Assembly (NCBI GenBank): GCA_009193035.1
Contig: SWDT01000058.1
Location: 620,001 to 684,000, forward strand
Length of the DNA: 64,000 bases
Reading direction: 5' to 3'
Origin: Halicephalobus mephisto
Taxonomy: Eukaryota; Nematoda; Chromadorea; Rhabditida; Panagrolaimidae
Below, piece by piece: positions 54,657 to 64,000 of this stretch. Each line of letters opens with the position of its first letter. Position 1 is the stretch's first letter. Position numbers and translations under genes: made by a program. The notes under the pieces were generated by a model. It did no database searches and was not told the DNA's origin. It was given only the letters and a program-made list of their open reading frames with translations.

Positions 54657-54662
54657 TTTATT
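54657..54662 (-). terminator. polyadenylation signal of the collagen gene
   Basis: TTTATT on the plus strand, AATAAA on the coding strand, 85 bp after the collagen stop. It lies only 58 bp past the stop of the convergent gene, so the 3' ends nearly meet. Confidence 0.6.
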
Positions 54663-54746
54663 ATTCGCTTTATCCAAGAACCCTCGCGAATTTCTTAAAT
54701 TTTCAATTATTGTGATTGTATACTTGGGATACCATAAAAGTTACAA

Positions 54747-56718
54747 TTATTTAACCCAGAGGTACTCTCCGTTTGGAGTAGGGGCACTTGCGGACTGTTT
54801 GCTGCCCTGGGGCTGTGACGACTCCCCGTTGGATTGGTCGTAGCCTTGGGGAGAGGGTTGTTTGGAGGAGTTTTCGGAATATCCTTGGGATGTTGGATCT
54901 TGAGCAGGAGGAACTTGGACTTGTGAAAGTTTGGAAGAATCCTCGGTATCGTAACCTCCGGATGATTCTTGAGTTTTTGCACTTGTTTGGGCGTCATATG
55001 GATTGACAGATGGAGCATTTGATTGTGAGTGGTTTTCGCAATGTCGACAGGAACCGGGTTGACCTGGATCTCCTGGAGGACCTGGGGGTCCTGGAAGTCC
55101 TGGATTTCCGGGAGATCCACTGAAGTTTGAGAAATTTTTAAAGATATATGAATTTGAAGTTTACCGGTCTCCAACAGGTCCTCTCATTCCTGGAGGTCCT
55201 TCTATGCCGGGTTTCCCGGGCGTTCCTGGGTTCCCGGGCACTCCTCTAGGTCCTACTCTTCCTGCAGGACCTGGAGGACCTACGGGAGCACCGTTGAGCA
55301 CTTTGCCTCTGTCGCCGACTGGACCCTTAGGTCCTGGGGGTCCGGGTTCCCCTCTGGTGCCTGGTGGGCCTGAAAGCGAAGTTTTTAATTAAGAAAAAAT
55401 TCAAATTTCCGCGCTAGCCTGTAATACCGTAATAGCCAATTTTCGCTGTAAGAAAATCGACTCGCTCTCCCGTCGGTTTTCTTCCAGCGAGTGTTGGGGA
55501 ATCAGATATCAAAGTCGAAATTTTTTTTCAGTTTTTTATAACTTTTTAAAATTTAATTTTTTTAATTTTCGGAATTTTTATAAAATTTTATTGTTTTTAT
55601 AATTTAAAATTTTTATAAAATTTTATTTTTTTTACAATTTAAAATTTTTATAGAATTTTATTTTTTTTATAATTCAAAATTTTATTAAAAAAAAGAACTT
55701 GAGAGAAATGCATTCAGTTTTGCTTTAATAAATTTTAGAAATTTTTAATATTATAGTTTTTGTTGTAAATCAACAATTTAGTTAAAAATCGAATCATTTA
55801 GATGATTAATTTTTTTTATTTAATAAAATTGAACTTACCCGGAGGTCCTGGACGGGCACCCTCTCCCGATCTGCCGGGCTTGCCTGCCTGTCCTGGAGGT
55901 CCACGAGGTCCCTTCATTCCAGCAAGACCTGGAAAAATTTCCAACATTATTTTCGAAATTTTCTAAACGTTAAAATTAAAAAATATATAATTGTTTAAAG
56001 TTTTAAAATTTCCGCGTATAAAGAATTTTATAATAATCGAAAAATCCTAAATTAATTTTTAGGATAATTCTGAATTTCACAAATTCGCGTAATTTTCGAT
56101 AAATTTGTTTTTAATTTTTAAAATAGCACGGCTTCATGTAGTTTCGTAAAAAATCTCGATTAATTTAATTGATAAAATTTTTATTTTAATTAACTGAACC
56201 TGAATTCCTCACCTGGCGGGCCTGGGGGTGCGGGGGGACATCGTTGGCAGGCGGTGTCCCTGACGTCGGCAGCGGGAAGGTACACTCCTGGTCTTCCAGG
56301 TCTGCCGTTGGGTCCGGGATCGCCATCTCGTCCGGGAGCTCCTTCGGGTCCGGAGACACCCCTAGGACCCGGAGAGCCCTGGGTACATGCACAACATGCC
56401 CCGCTTGATGCGGTTGCCTGAGGGCCATAGGGGTTGTTTGCGTAACCAGACTGTCTTTCAAGTCTCCGTCTTTCATTAGGCCCAGCGGCAAAGGACATTT
56501 GTTTCCAGATATCTCGGGACTCCATCTGAAGTCAGAGTACTGAAAAATACCAGTTTCGAACCCAGACTTACCTTGCACAATTCCACGTGGTTCAACATCA
56601 GGCTTAATTTCTGTTGGAAATGGACATGCATCATGGGCAAAAGGACAATCATGGTCATCATGCAGAAAGTACTGGCCACCGTGGCCAAGAAAGTAGTTTC
56701 CCGACCAGATATCCCCAT
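54747..56718 (-). CDS. nematode cuticle collagen
   Basis: Five minus-strand exons join in phase: 56718-56572, 56525-56213, 55928-55839, 55369-55165, 55119-54747, giving 375 residues. Residues 1-49 form the cuticle-collagen N-terminal domain with a hydrophobic segment ([17 protein letters not shown]). The following [14 protein letters not shown] matches the conserved block of that family. ERRRLERQ (about 67-74) fits the basic subtilisin-like processing site. Then come CCAC, a first short Gly-X-Y tract, a cysteine pair (CQRC), the main interrupted Gly-X-Y domain and a third pair (CRHC). The C-terminal tail is long, about 95 residues, non-collagenous and rich in Ser/Gln/Pro ([15 protein letters not shown]). 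It ends TWO residues after a Trp (EYLWVK). Role: secreted, processed and crosslinked in the exoskeleton. Individual col/dpy/rol identity not assigned. The longer shifted frame over the last exon is an artefact. Confidence 0.93.
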
Positions 56719-57077
56719 TTTTAGGTTTTCAAGGTAATTCGAAAAAAAAGAAAAAATGGAATGATCAACTAAACCTATTTGACATCAGTAAACCCTCCCA
56801 AAGACACCTGGAATTTTTTGTCAATCTAGGTCACGGCCTGATTTGGGAGAAATTCGATCAACGAAAAAATGGAAAAAAAGTTTCTTAAATTTTTGATGTT
56901 ATTAATTAAATATTGTATCATAAGCAAAAAAATATTCAGCAATTTTTACATAATCTAACATCATTATTATTTTTAAAAAATCGATTTAAATTATCATTCA
57001 AAGAAGTTAATCAAAATCGTCTATTATAATAAATATATATTATGAAATATCATTATTTAATATTTATATATAATATT
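56719..57077. other. upstream region of the collagen gene
   Basis: A/T-rich sequence that must hold the collagen promoter. It includes runs such as 'ttatatataatatttta' (57064-57080) but no distinctive regulatory motif that I can name. Confidence 0.4.
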
Positions 57078-57560
57078 TTAAAAATTCGGATTTTTGAAGC
57101 TCTGTAACCCGGCGAATACTGAATAGATTTCGATAATTTTTTTTCATCGAGTTTAGGTAACTTTAACCTTTCGTTTGAGATTTAAAAATATCCAAAAAAG
57201 TAGTAATTTGTTCGAAAAATAAAAGGAAATTTAAATTTTACAAAAACTAAGTGAAATTGACACTGGAACAGAACGCCAAAAATTAAAATTCGAATTCGAT
57301 TAATGTTAGAACAGAACGCCAAAAATCGAAATTTGAATTCGATTGAATTAGTATAGGAACAGAACGCCAAAAATCGAAATTCGAATTCGATTAATGTTAG
57401 AACAGAACGCCAAAAATCGAAATTCGAGTTCGATTAAATTAGCATAGGAACAGAACGCCAAAAATCGAAATTCGAATTCGATTGATGTTAGAACAGAACG
57501 CCAAAAATAAAAATTTAAACCGAATTGAATTAACGTTAGAACAGAACGCCAAAAATTGAA
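57078..57560. repeat. dispersed element with internal CGCCAAAAA minisatellite, copy 2
   Basis: Same leader as 34277 ('aagctctgtaacccggcgaa') followed by seven copies of 'aacagaacgccaaaaat', one more than copy 1, at 40-50 bp spacing. 57561-57920 is A/T-rich with nothing recognised. Confidence 0.9.
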
Positions 57561-57921
57561 AATTATTTTTCTAACGAAATAATTTTTAATTTTTTTTAAA
57601 TAATTTTTAATTTTTTGACATTATATAAAACGGCAAACCCATCTAAACTTAATTTAAAAAATAATCATCAAAATTCATTCAATATTCAGTGAATTAAAGT
57701 TGCACTTTTTAAAGCGCATTATTAATCATCCAAAAATCAGAAAAATTATAATTTGTTTTATTTTCATAAATTTGAGCAAATTTTCTAAAATGAATAAAAA
57801 GTAAAAATTATTTTCCGTGATGAAAATTGTTTTAAATTTGATATTTTTGGAAATTTTATAAATTAAATTTTCGACACATTTTACACAAAAATAATTTTCT
57901 TTAAAATTTAAAATTCATACT

Positions 57922-58073
57922 GTACACACAAAAAGAGTAACTTTTGGTACAGTAATATATATATGTAAATAGTTATTATCAAGTTTCAATTTTCGTCACA
58001 AAAGTCAAACATGTATGAAAATGTAACGTTTCGTAATTTTTACGAAATTAAAAATTTCGCTTTTTTGGGTGTA
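57922..58073. mobile_element. MITE-like element, family 2
   Basis: Ends 'tacacacaaaaagagtaact' (within one base) and 'tttcgcttttttgggtgta'. Interior 'caattttcgtcacaaaagtc' is shared with the next copy. Confidence 0.8.
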
Positions 58074-58135
58074 GATGACAATTTGCGAACAAAAAGTTGA
58101 CTTTTCTTTTTTAATTAGTTATAATATACAAAAAA

Positions 58136-58281
58136 ACCTAAATTTTAGTACAGTAAGAAATTCAAAGAGTCACTATTAAGTTTCAATTTCGTCACAAAAG
58201 TCAAATATTCACAAAAAATATTACGATTATGTCACGTTTCATAATTTTTATGGAATTAAAAATTTCGCTTTTTTGGGTGTA
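58136..58281. mobile_element. MITE-like element, family 2
   Basis: A second copy only about 60 bp after the previous one, same orientation. Ends 'tacaaaaaaacctaaatttt' and 'aaatttcgcttttttgggtg', about 146 bp. Confidence 0.75.
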
Positions 58282-58785
58282 GATGATTTTGATGAAGATG
58301 TTTTATTTTTTACGTTAGAATATATAAAAATAAAAAATTAGAATTTCCTCGAGGATTCGTGGGAACATTTCCAAAGTTAGACCAATTACAAGTATTTTCT
58401 TGGGAACATTTCTGAATGGCAAACCGAGAATACTTATGAATGATCTCCAGAATCTACATTTAAAAATTTACATAAGGGAATTTTAATTTTTACATTTTCT
58501 ATATTTTTTAATTTTTAATTTTTTACATTTTTTATTATTTTTTTATAATAGTTCAGAGTAAATTTCGATCTAGAATCCCGAGGGGTTCTGGTTGAAGATG
58601 CATTTACTGGATCTAGAACCATCATCATTTCGCTCTAGCATCGGCAAAATGACGTGGTCTTAGATTATAAGGCATCCTCACTGAAGCTGCGACGGCCATG
58701 ACAAGTGCATTCCTACAGAGTTCTCTCCAACGTTTCCTAAGGTTTCTTCCTCAATCTAGAACCAGGTTTACAGAAAAAAACCAAA
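58282..58785. other. intergenic DNA, no feature
   Basis: Mixed A/T-rich sequence. 58560-58760 is GC-richer with 'gatctagaacc' motifs but no frame of note. Confidence 0.5.
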
Positions 58786-59130
58786 ATTATTTCGATATTA
58801 TGGAGATGAGAGAATAATTGTTATCTTTAATATTTTACATTTTCTGCTTTTATTATGTTTAAAGTATTTCCAGATTATATATTAGTTTAGAATCTCAAGA
58901 ACTTCTGATTGATGACGTATTTACTAGATCTAGAATCAAATTTGTTGGAAAAAATCAAAATTATTTCGATATTATGGAGATGAGAGAATAATTGTTATCT
59001 TTAATATCTTACATTTTCTGCTTTTATTATGTTTGAAGCATTTCCAGATTATATATTAGTTTAGAATCTCAAGAACTTCTGATTGATAAAGTATCTATTA
59101 GATCTAGAATCAAATTTTCAAGAAAAATAA
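58786..59130. repeat. 174-bp tandem duplication
   Basis: 'atattatggagatgagagaa' at 58796 and 58970. The units share 'ttctgcttttattatgttt' and 'agtttagaatctcaagaact' with few mismatches. 59131-59490 shows nothing beyond diverged traces of the same unit. Confidence 0.9.
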
Positions 59131-59490
59131 AATCATGTTGATATACAAAAGAAAGACCGAAAATACAATTTTTAGGATCTTCTATTTTTACTTTTCTTTA
59201 ACATTCACAGAACAGATGTGAAATAAGTATTTCGAAATGTTCTAATCGAGTATTTAGTTACTAGATCTAGGATTATATCCTTAGTACTTTATCGGATCTT
59301 TCTCCAAAGGATATGACAATACGTGACTAGATTACAATTTTAACAATTAAGCCTGACTTATGTTCGTTTGCAATTCCAAGTTTGGTTTTCATTGATCACA
59401 TATATTCATAAAACCAGTTAATGTTACTTTTTCGCGACATTTCTGCTTATCAGCCGGTTTGTGGTGATTTTTGTCTTTTTTCTGTATGTG

Positions 59491-59634
59491 TATACACAAA
59501 AAACATAATTTTTGATCTGATAAAAATTACGAATCGTCACATTTTTCATGAATATTTGGTATTTGTGACGGAAATTAGAACTTAATAGTGACTATTTCTA
59601 TTTGTTACTGTACTAAAAGTTATGATTTTTTGGA
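59491..59634. mobile_element. MITE-like element, family 2
   Basis: Ends 'tatacacaaaaaacataatt' and 'aaaagttatgattttttgg'. Interior 'cgtcacatttttcatgaata' matches the 33646 copy. Confidence 0.75.
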
Positions 59635-59683
59635 GGAAAATGACAGAATAATTATTAAAACGTATTTTACTTAATTTTGAACA

Positions 59684-60064
59684 TTTTTCGGCACAGAAAT
59701 TTAGAAGTTCTTAAATTTGGATAAAAAATATGTAGAATGAGACCTGTAGATTCGGAATCTACGGATTCTGAAGACTAACACTAAATCCTGATATCAGATT
59801 TGAAATCTACGGTTTCTGAAGGTTAATCTTCAAATATTATATCAAATTTGAAATCTGCGGATTCTGAAGGCAATCCTCAAATGTGATATCAGATTCAAAA
59901 TCTACGGATTCTGAAGGTTAATCTTCAAATGTGATATCAAATTCAAAATCTACGATTTCTGAAGGTTAATCTTCAAATCTAACATCAGATTCGGAATCTA
60001 CGGATCTCATTCTACATATTTTTTATCCAAATTTAAGAACTTCTAAATTTCTGTGTTGGAAAAA
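59684..60064. mobile_element. fold-back element: about 55-bp inverted repeats around a minisatellite
   Basis: The left arm 59684-59742 ('ggcacagaaatttagaag', 'ttcttaaatttggataaaaa', 'atatgtagaatgaga') is matched almost base for base in reverse at 60006-60064. Between them lie five to six about 60-bp units of 'aatctacggattctgaagg' plus 'ttaatcttcaaatgtgatat'. No frame. It looks like a non-autonomous fold-back transposon whose core has expanded. Confidence 0.85.
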
Positions 60065-60650
60065 GTCCAAAAATATCTAGAATAATTCTTAATTGGTTTT
60101 GTATATATGGGATTTAAAACATCTGTTTTTTACGAAAATGTGCGATATAAAGAAAACTCGGAAAGGTGCGCAATTTCACGCTTATTTCTTTCTCTGCCGA
60201 ATGTGAACAAGCTCCCGAAGGCGTCGGAAACATGGGAATTTAGCCAGTCAAAAGCGAAAAAATTTGGTGGTTATTCAAGCAGACTTAAATCCTAAAAAAT
60301 ATTGATTGATTTAAAAATTTAAAAATTAGTCAATTTTTGTTTAAGAGGTTTATCCGGAATCCGTTAATTGAGTTAAATCCCAAATCCGAGCCAGTTTTCT
60401 TTTTTTCAAAAATAAACGAAATTTTTTATTTTTGAATCTTTGGAAAATTTCGAGGATAATTATAGGCCTATTGAACACCGCTGAATGGGCTATTTTTAAA
60501 TAAAACGTGATTTTTAGTTATCTCTGAAATGGACGGATTTTTAAATAATATATTTTTGAAAATATTCAGTCGTAAATTTGTAAATTTGTAAATTCGAAAA
60601 TTTACTTTTTTAATAATTATTTTATTACAGAAATTAAAAATAATTTTTTT
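60065..60650. other. intergenic DNA, no supported feature
   Basis: 60107-60295 has a 62-codon frame of mixed composition (includes RLFLSLPNVNKLPKASETWE) without splice or polyA context. The rest is A/T-rich. Confidence 0.35.
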
Positions 60651-60654
60651 TAAA

Positions 60655-61560
60655 TTGTTTTGGATTTTTTACAAGATTCTAAAATTCGAAATTTTTAATG
60701 ATTTTTGGGATTTTTTGCAAGATTCTGGAATTTTAGTGAAATATCCCTTTAGGTTTTTAAAAATTTAGGATTTTTCATAAGATTCTAGAATGTTAGTGGA
60801 ATTTTTTTTATAGAATATTGGCAGTTTTAGAATTTTCTGTAGGATTCTAGAATGTTAGTGAAATTCTTTATAGAATGTTAGTGAAATTTTTTTAATAGAA
60901 TATTGGCAGTTCCAGAATCTTCTGTAAGATTCTAGAATGTTAGTGAAATTCTTTATAGAATGTTAGTGGAATTTTTTATAGAATATTGACAGTTCCAGAA
61001 TCTTCTGTAGGATTCTAGAATGTTAGTGAAATTTTTTATAGAATATTGGTAGTTCCAGAATCTTCTGTAAAATTCCAGAGTGTTATTAAAGTTTCTTTGA
61101 AATTTCGGAAGATTTTAAAATCTTTTATTTAATTTTGGATTTTCACTGGATTTCATTTAGATTCAAATAAATTCTAGAATTTTCTATATGATTTCAGAAT
61201 GATATTGATGTTGCTTTAAAATTCTAAAATTTTTTATATAATTATATAATTTATTAATTTTTTCTAATTTCTCATAAATTCTAGGATTTTTTATATAATT
61301 CTAAAATTTTTAAAATTTCTCATAAATTCTAAAATTTTTTATATAATTCTAAAATTTTTTAAATTTCTTATAAATTCTAAAATTTTTTATATAATTATAT
61401 AATTTTTAAAATTTCTCATAAATTCTAAAATTTTTTATATAATTCTAAAATTTTTAAAATTTCTCATAAATTCTAGAATTTTTTATATAATTCTAAAATT
61501 TATCAAATTTTTAAAATTTCTCATAAATTCTAGAATTTTCTATGAAACTAACATGTTTCA
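60655..61560. repeat. TTCTAGAA-type tandem repeats (two arrays)
   Basis: 60780-61080 has about four units of 'tagaatattggcagttccag' plus 'aatcttctgtaagattctag'. 61190-61550 has about six units of 'ctcataaattctaaaatttt' plus 'ttatataattctaaaa' at 45-50 bp. HSE-like TTCnnGAA pairs are frequent in the first array. 61560-61920 holds nothing recognised. Confidence 0.85.
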
Positions 61561-61924
61561 AAAATTCCTTCAAAATTTGAAAAATATATTTTTTATTATT
61601 TCGAAATTATCTATTTTAATAAAATTAAAATTTTTATTTTTTAAATTTATTGTTTATTTCAAAGCTAATTAAAAACGATAAAAAAGTGTGGATTTCCATC
61701 CTAGAATTTCAGACGTGACAGTTTCAGTGAAAAACGACCTTACGATTAAGAGTTGAATACCCCCTCCAGTGCTGAACCAATTTCCCCAAAGGATTAACTC
61801 CTCAAGTTTTCTTCGATTTCGTGCTCGTTCTGGAGTGATGATTCTTTTTTCGTGTTTTTCAAACTTCTGGGATTTCGAATCCGAAGTTGTTCAAAAGCCA
61901 CTTTCCAACTAATAAACAAAAATT

Positions 61925-62285
61925 TAAAAATTTTTATTACAGTATTTCAAAATTTTTAAAAATTTTCATAAATATTGCCTCAGGGGATTTTTTCAAAAAG
62001 TTGTTTTAAATTTTTAAATTTTTTAGTGTATAGATCATTGTTTTAAATTTACTGTAATTTTTAACTTTTATAACTTTTAATTTTTTGAAAATTTTCATAA
62101 ATATTGCCTCAGGGGATTTTTTCAAAAAGTTGTTTTAAATTTTTAAATTTTCAAATTTTTTAGTGTATAGATCATTGTTTTAAATTTATTGTAATTTTTA
62201 ATTTTTATAACTTTTAATTTTTTGAAAATTTCCATAAATATTGCCTGAGGGGATTTCTTTCAAAAAGATGTTGAAAGCTGTCTTC
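61925..62285. repeat. about 130-bp tandem repeat
   Basis: 'cataaatattgcctcagggg' recurs near 61966, 62093 and 62231 (last as 'ctgagggg'), with 'gtgtatagatcattgtttta' in the first two units. Confidence 0.9.
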
Positions 62286-62531
62286 AGTTTTCGGACTTTT
62301 CTGATTCGAACATTTGATAAAAATTTCCGACATAAAAGTCAATTTTTATTTTACTATAATATTACTGTATTTTTAAATTTTTAAATTTTTTATTTTTTAT
62401 TTTTTTTAAATTTTTTATTTTTTATTTTTTTTTAAATTTTTTATTTTTTTTAATTTATTTTTTTTCAGAGAAATGTGATTTGAAAAAAATACTTTTTTAT
62501 TCAAAAATTGAAAAGTTAATTGATCCTAAAA

Positions 62532-62813
62532 ATGCCAGGGATCTACCTTCCTTTGACGAAATTCATCTTGTTGGCAAATCAGATTACGGTAAATTTAACA
62601 AAGGAGAATTCAGAAGCAGCAGTTTTCACAAATCAAAATGCAATCTACAGCGACATGCCCGCGGATTTCGCTTACGACAATAATCTGAAGCCTCCAGATG
62701 CAGTCTACATAGAAGAAGACGAAAGTTATTGGCGAAGTTATTCATCTGATTCCGGAGGCTCCGATTACGGTATTCTGAGAGACAGTTCTAATTACGGTCG
62801 GTTTAAAATTTAA
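62532..62813 (+). CDS. candidate small secreted protein, 93 residues
   Basis: A T-rich TTTTTTTCAG acceptor ends at 62468. The first usable ATG is at 62532; an earlier ATG at 62472 meets a stop at once. The frame reads MPGIYLPLTKFILLANQI, a plausible but weak signal peptide. An acidic, Tyr/Ser-rich mature part follows (AIYSDMPADFAYDNN, PPDAVYIEEDESYWRSYSS, SGGSDYGILRDSSNYG), ending at TAA with AATAAA within a few bases. Single exon as drawn, or the last exon of a longer gene spliced at 62469. No family recognised. Composition differs clearly from the surrounding repeat DNA. Confidence 0.45.
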   Translation: MPGIYLPLTKFILLANQITVNLTKENSEAAVFTNQNAIYSDMPADFAYDNNLKPPDAVYIEEDESYWRSYSSDSGGSDYGILRDSSNYGRFKI

Positions 62814-63606
62814 AAAATAAAAAAAATAAAAAAATAAAAAATTTAAAAAAATTAAAATGTTAAAATTTGTAAAAATTTGACTTAATCCTAAAATTTGTAA
62901 ATTACTGTAAATGGAAGATGATTACTCCGAAATGACCTCATTTGCTCATGTATCGGTTATTTTTGATTTTTGAAGATACTGTAGAAGTTTCGTTTGTTCC
63001 CTTAATCGATTGGTTCTGTACCAATGGTGACTCGGTTTATTCGAGTACCAACGATACAAAATTAATTAAATAAAATTCCGAACAATTTAGTGTTGTTCAT
63101 TTTTTCATTTTTAAATGATGTCACTATTGTCCCAAATTGGCGTGCAAGTTGGGTTCCTGCGTCTCAGGGATTTTCATTTTCATACTTTTCCCGCTTTCTG
63201 TGACAGTATTACTTTACATTCGTAAAGGACATAGTTTCCGAAAAATTACTGTAATGATAGTTACTGTGAGGCAATTTGTTTTTTAACTGACTATTACGCA
63301 AAGGTGATGATTCTTCTCCAAAGTTATCGATTTTCCGAGATTTTCGATTTCGAACTGTCCGATTCTCAAGTCGAACTAATTCTGTCCTAGTTCGAACTTT
63401 CGATTTCAGAACTCGAATCAGTTCGAATTAATTTGAATCAGTTGTGTTCCGACAGAAACTACAATAGAGAAGACCTGAAGAGATAGCCTGAATATCACGG
63501 ACTCTAGAATACTGTAGCACAAGAATGACCTTCGGTTGTCTGTTGTGCAGGATGTATTGTTTGTCAGTGCCTTATTTGTTGAGTAAAGACTTGTAGTGCT
63601 CTTCTT
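62814..63606. other. intergenic DNA upstream of the right-edge gene
   Basis: 63110-63480 is GC-richer and partly repeated in diverged form at 63740-63800 ('cgctttctg(t/a)gacag' and 'tctcaggg'). 63340-63430 alternates 'ttcgaac' and 'gttcgaatt'. No coding frame is supported. It may contain the promoter of the next gene. Confidence 0.4.
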
Positions 63607-63734
63607 ATGCCTGATCTCAACAAGTTGGAAATCGACAGTTCTGCCGGAATAATCGGAGAACAGTTAGTGAACAACTCCGATAGTTCGGCTTCCTCTCACT
63701 TCCGAACGACTTCACCGCTACTCCAAATTCACCC
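63607..63734 (+). CDS. candidate first coding exon of a gene leaving the window (partial)
   Basis: ATG at 63607 begins a 43-codon frame of protein-like composition: MPDLNKLEIDSSAGIIGEQL, then VNNSDSSASSHFRTTSPLL. A GTAAAT donor at 63735 overlaps the stop, so it would splice out of the window. The product start is polar and Ser-rich with no signal peptide. No homologue is recognised. It could also be a complete 43-residue ORF ending in TAA at 63738. Confidence 0.35.
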
Positions 63735-63738
63735 GTAA

Positions 63739-64000
63739 ATCAAGTCCCTCCGCCTCAGGCACTTTCGTCCTGAGACCCTTTTCGCTTTCTGAGACAGACA
63801 CTCTATGGTAGATATCTTGAAAAATCCATTCGTGCTGGGATAAAAAATAAGAAACAATTAATTTTATAAAATTACTGTAACTAACAAGCTCATGATATAG
63901 TTTTAAAAAAGTTAAAATTTAGAAAAGAAAAAATTTGAAAATTGTATTTTTCGTTTCAAGATCGAAAATAAAAAATAATTAATTTTAATTTAAAATTAAG
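63739..64000. other. right edge, A/T-rich
   Basis: Probably intron of the preceding candidate exon. It contains a diverged 'ctcaggcactttcgtcctgag' hairpin (63755-63775) and no other feature. Confidence 0.35.

Noticed and set aside
54707..55174. 155-codon minus-strand frame over the last collagen exon.
   Set aside because: It is the wrong frame. The exon joined in phase 2 gives Gly-X-Y followed by CRHC and ends at TAA 54747; the longer frame has no collagen character.
34383..57370. Nearly identical 62-codon antisense frames at 34383-34571 and 57182-57370, which could suggest a conserved small gene family.
   Set aside because: Both lie in copies of the same CGCCAAAAA minisatellite element; similarity comes from the DNA repeat and the protein is itself repetitive.
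1..64000. Search for CRISPR arrays, phage genes, toxin-antitoxin or other prokaryotic defence systems.
   Set aside because: All tandem arrays lack unique equal-length spacers with constant repeats, and all genes have spliceosomal introns; the window is eukaryotic.

Overview
The window is nuclear DNA from a nematode, most likely a rhabditid relative of Caenorhabditis. The signs are 42-47 nt introns with GTAAGT donors and TTTTCAG acceptors, a cuticle collagen with the nematode N-terminal domain, and a Str/Srd-like nematode 7TM chemoreceptor. Intergenic DNA and long introns are very AT-rich. They are filled with degenerate tandem repeats and short inverted-repeat elements. Genes stand out as GC-richer islands. 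Gene models were built by hand by matching splice sites and codon phase, and several join with no phase conflict over many exons.

Layout, left to right. 1-5.7 kb is repeat-rich intergenic DNA. 5.9-18.2 kb (+) is a BAHD1-like BAH-domain chromatin protein in six exons, with a 7.6 kb second intron. At 19.9-20.1 kb (+) are two orphan terminal coding exons that end about 90 bp before the next start codon. 20.2-25.6 kb (+) is a 7TM chemoreceptor with a GC-AG last intron. 27.1-28.0 kb (-) is an unrecognised three-exon protein of 271 residues. 32.2-42.9 kb (+) is a complete M1-family membrane alanyl aminopeptidase (14 exons, about 1144 residues) with GAMEN, HELAH and the distal Glu intact. 43-52.7 kb is intergenic, with inverted-repeat elements, tandem repeats and a tRNA-like/SINE-like element. 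52.9-54.6 kb (+) is a coiled-coil, possibly BAR-like protein with a PPPPY motif. 54.7-56.7 kb (-) is a cuticle collagen, tail-to-tail with it. 57-62.5 kb is repeats. At 62.5-62.8 kb (+) is a candidate small secreted protein. At 63.6 kb (+) is a candidate first exon of a gene that runs off the right edge.

The genes share no obvious pathway (chromatin reader, chemosensation, ectopeptidase, membrane or cytoskeletal coiled coil, cuticle). No CRISPR, phage or operon-type prokaryotic system is present. The less ordinary content lies in the non-coding DNA. Two MITE-like families are shared between introns and intergenic DNA. Perfect heat-shock-element-like arrays occur inside an aminopeptidase intron. 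There is a fold-back element around a minisatellite, and a nearly identical inverted 0.28 kb segment shared by introns of two different genes. Every homology statement is from recognition by eye; no search was run.
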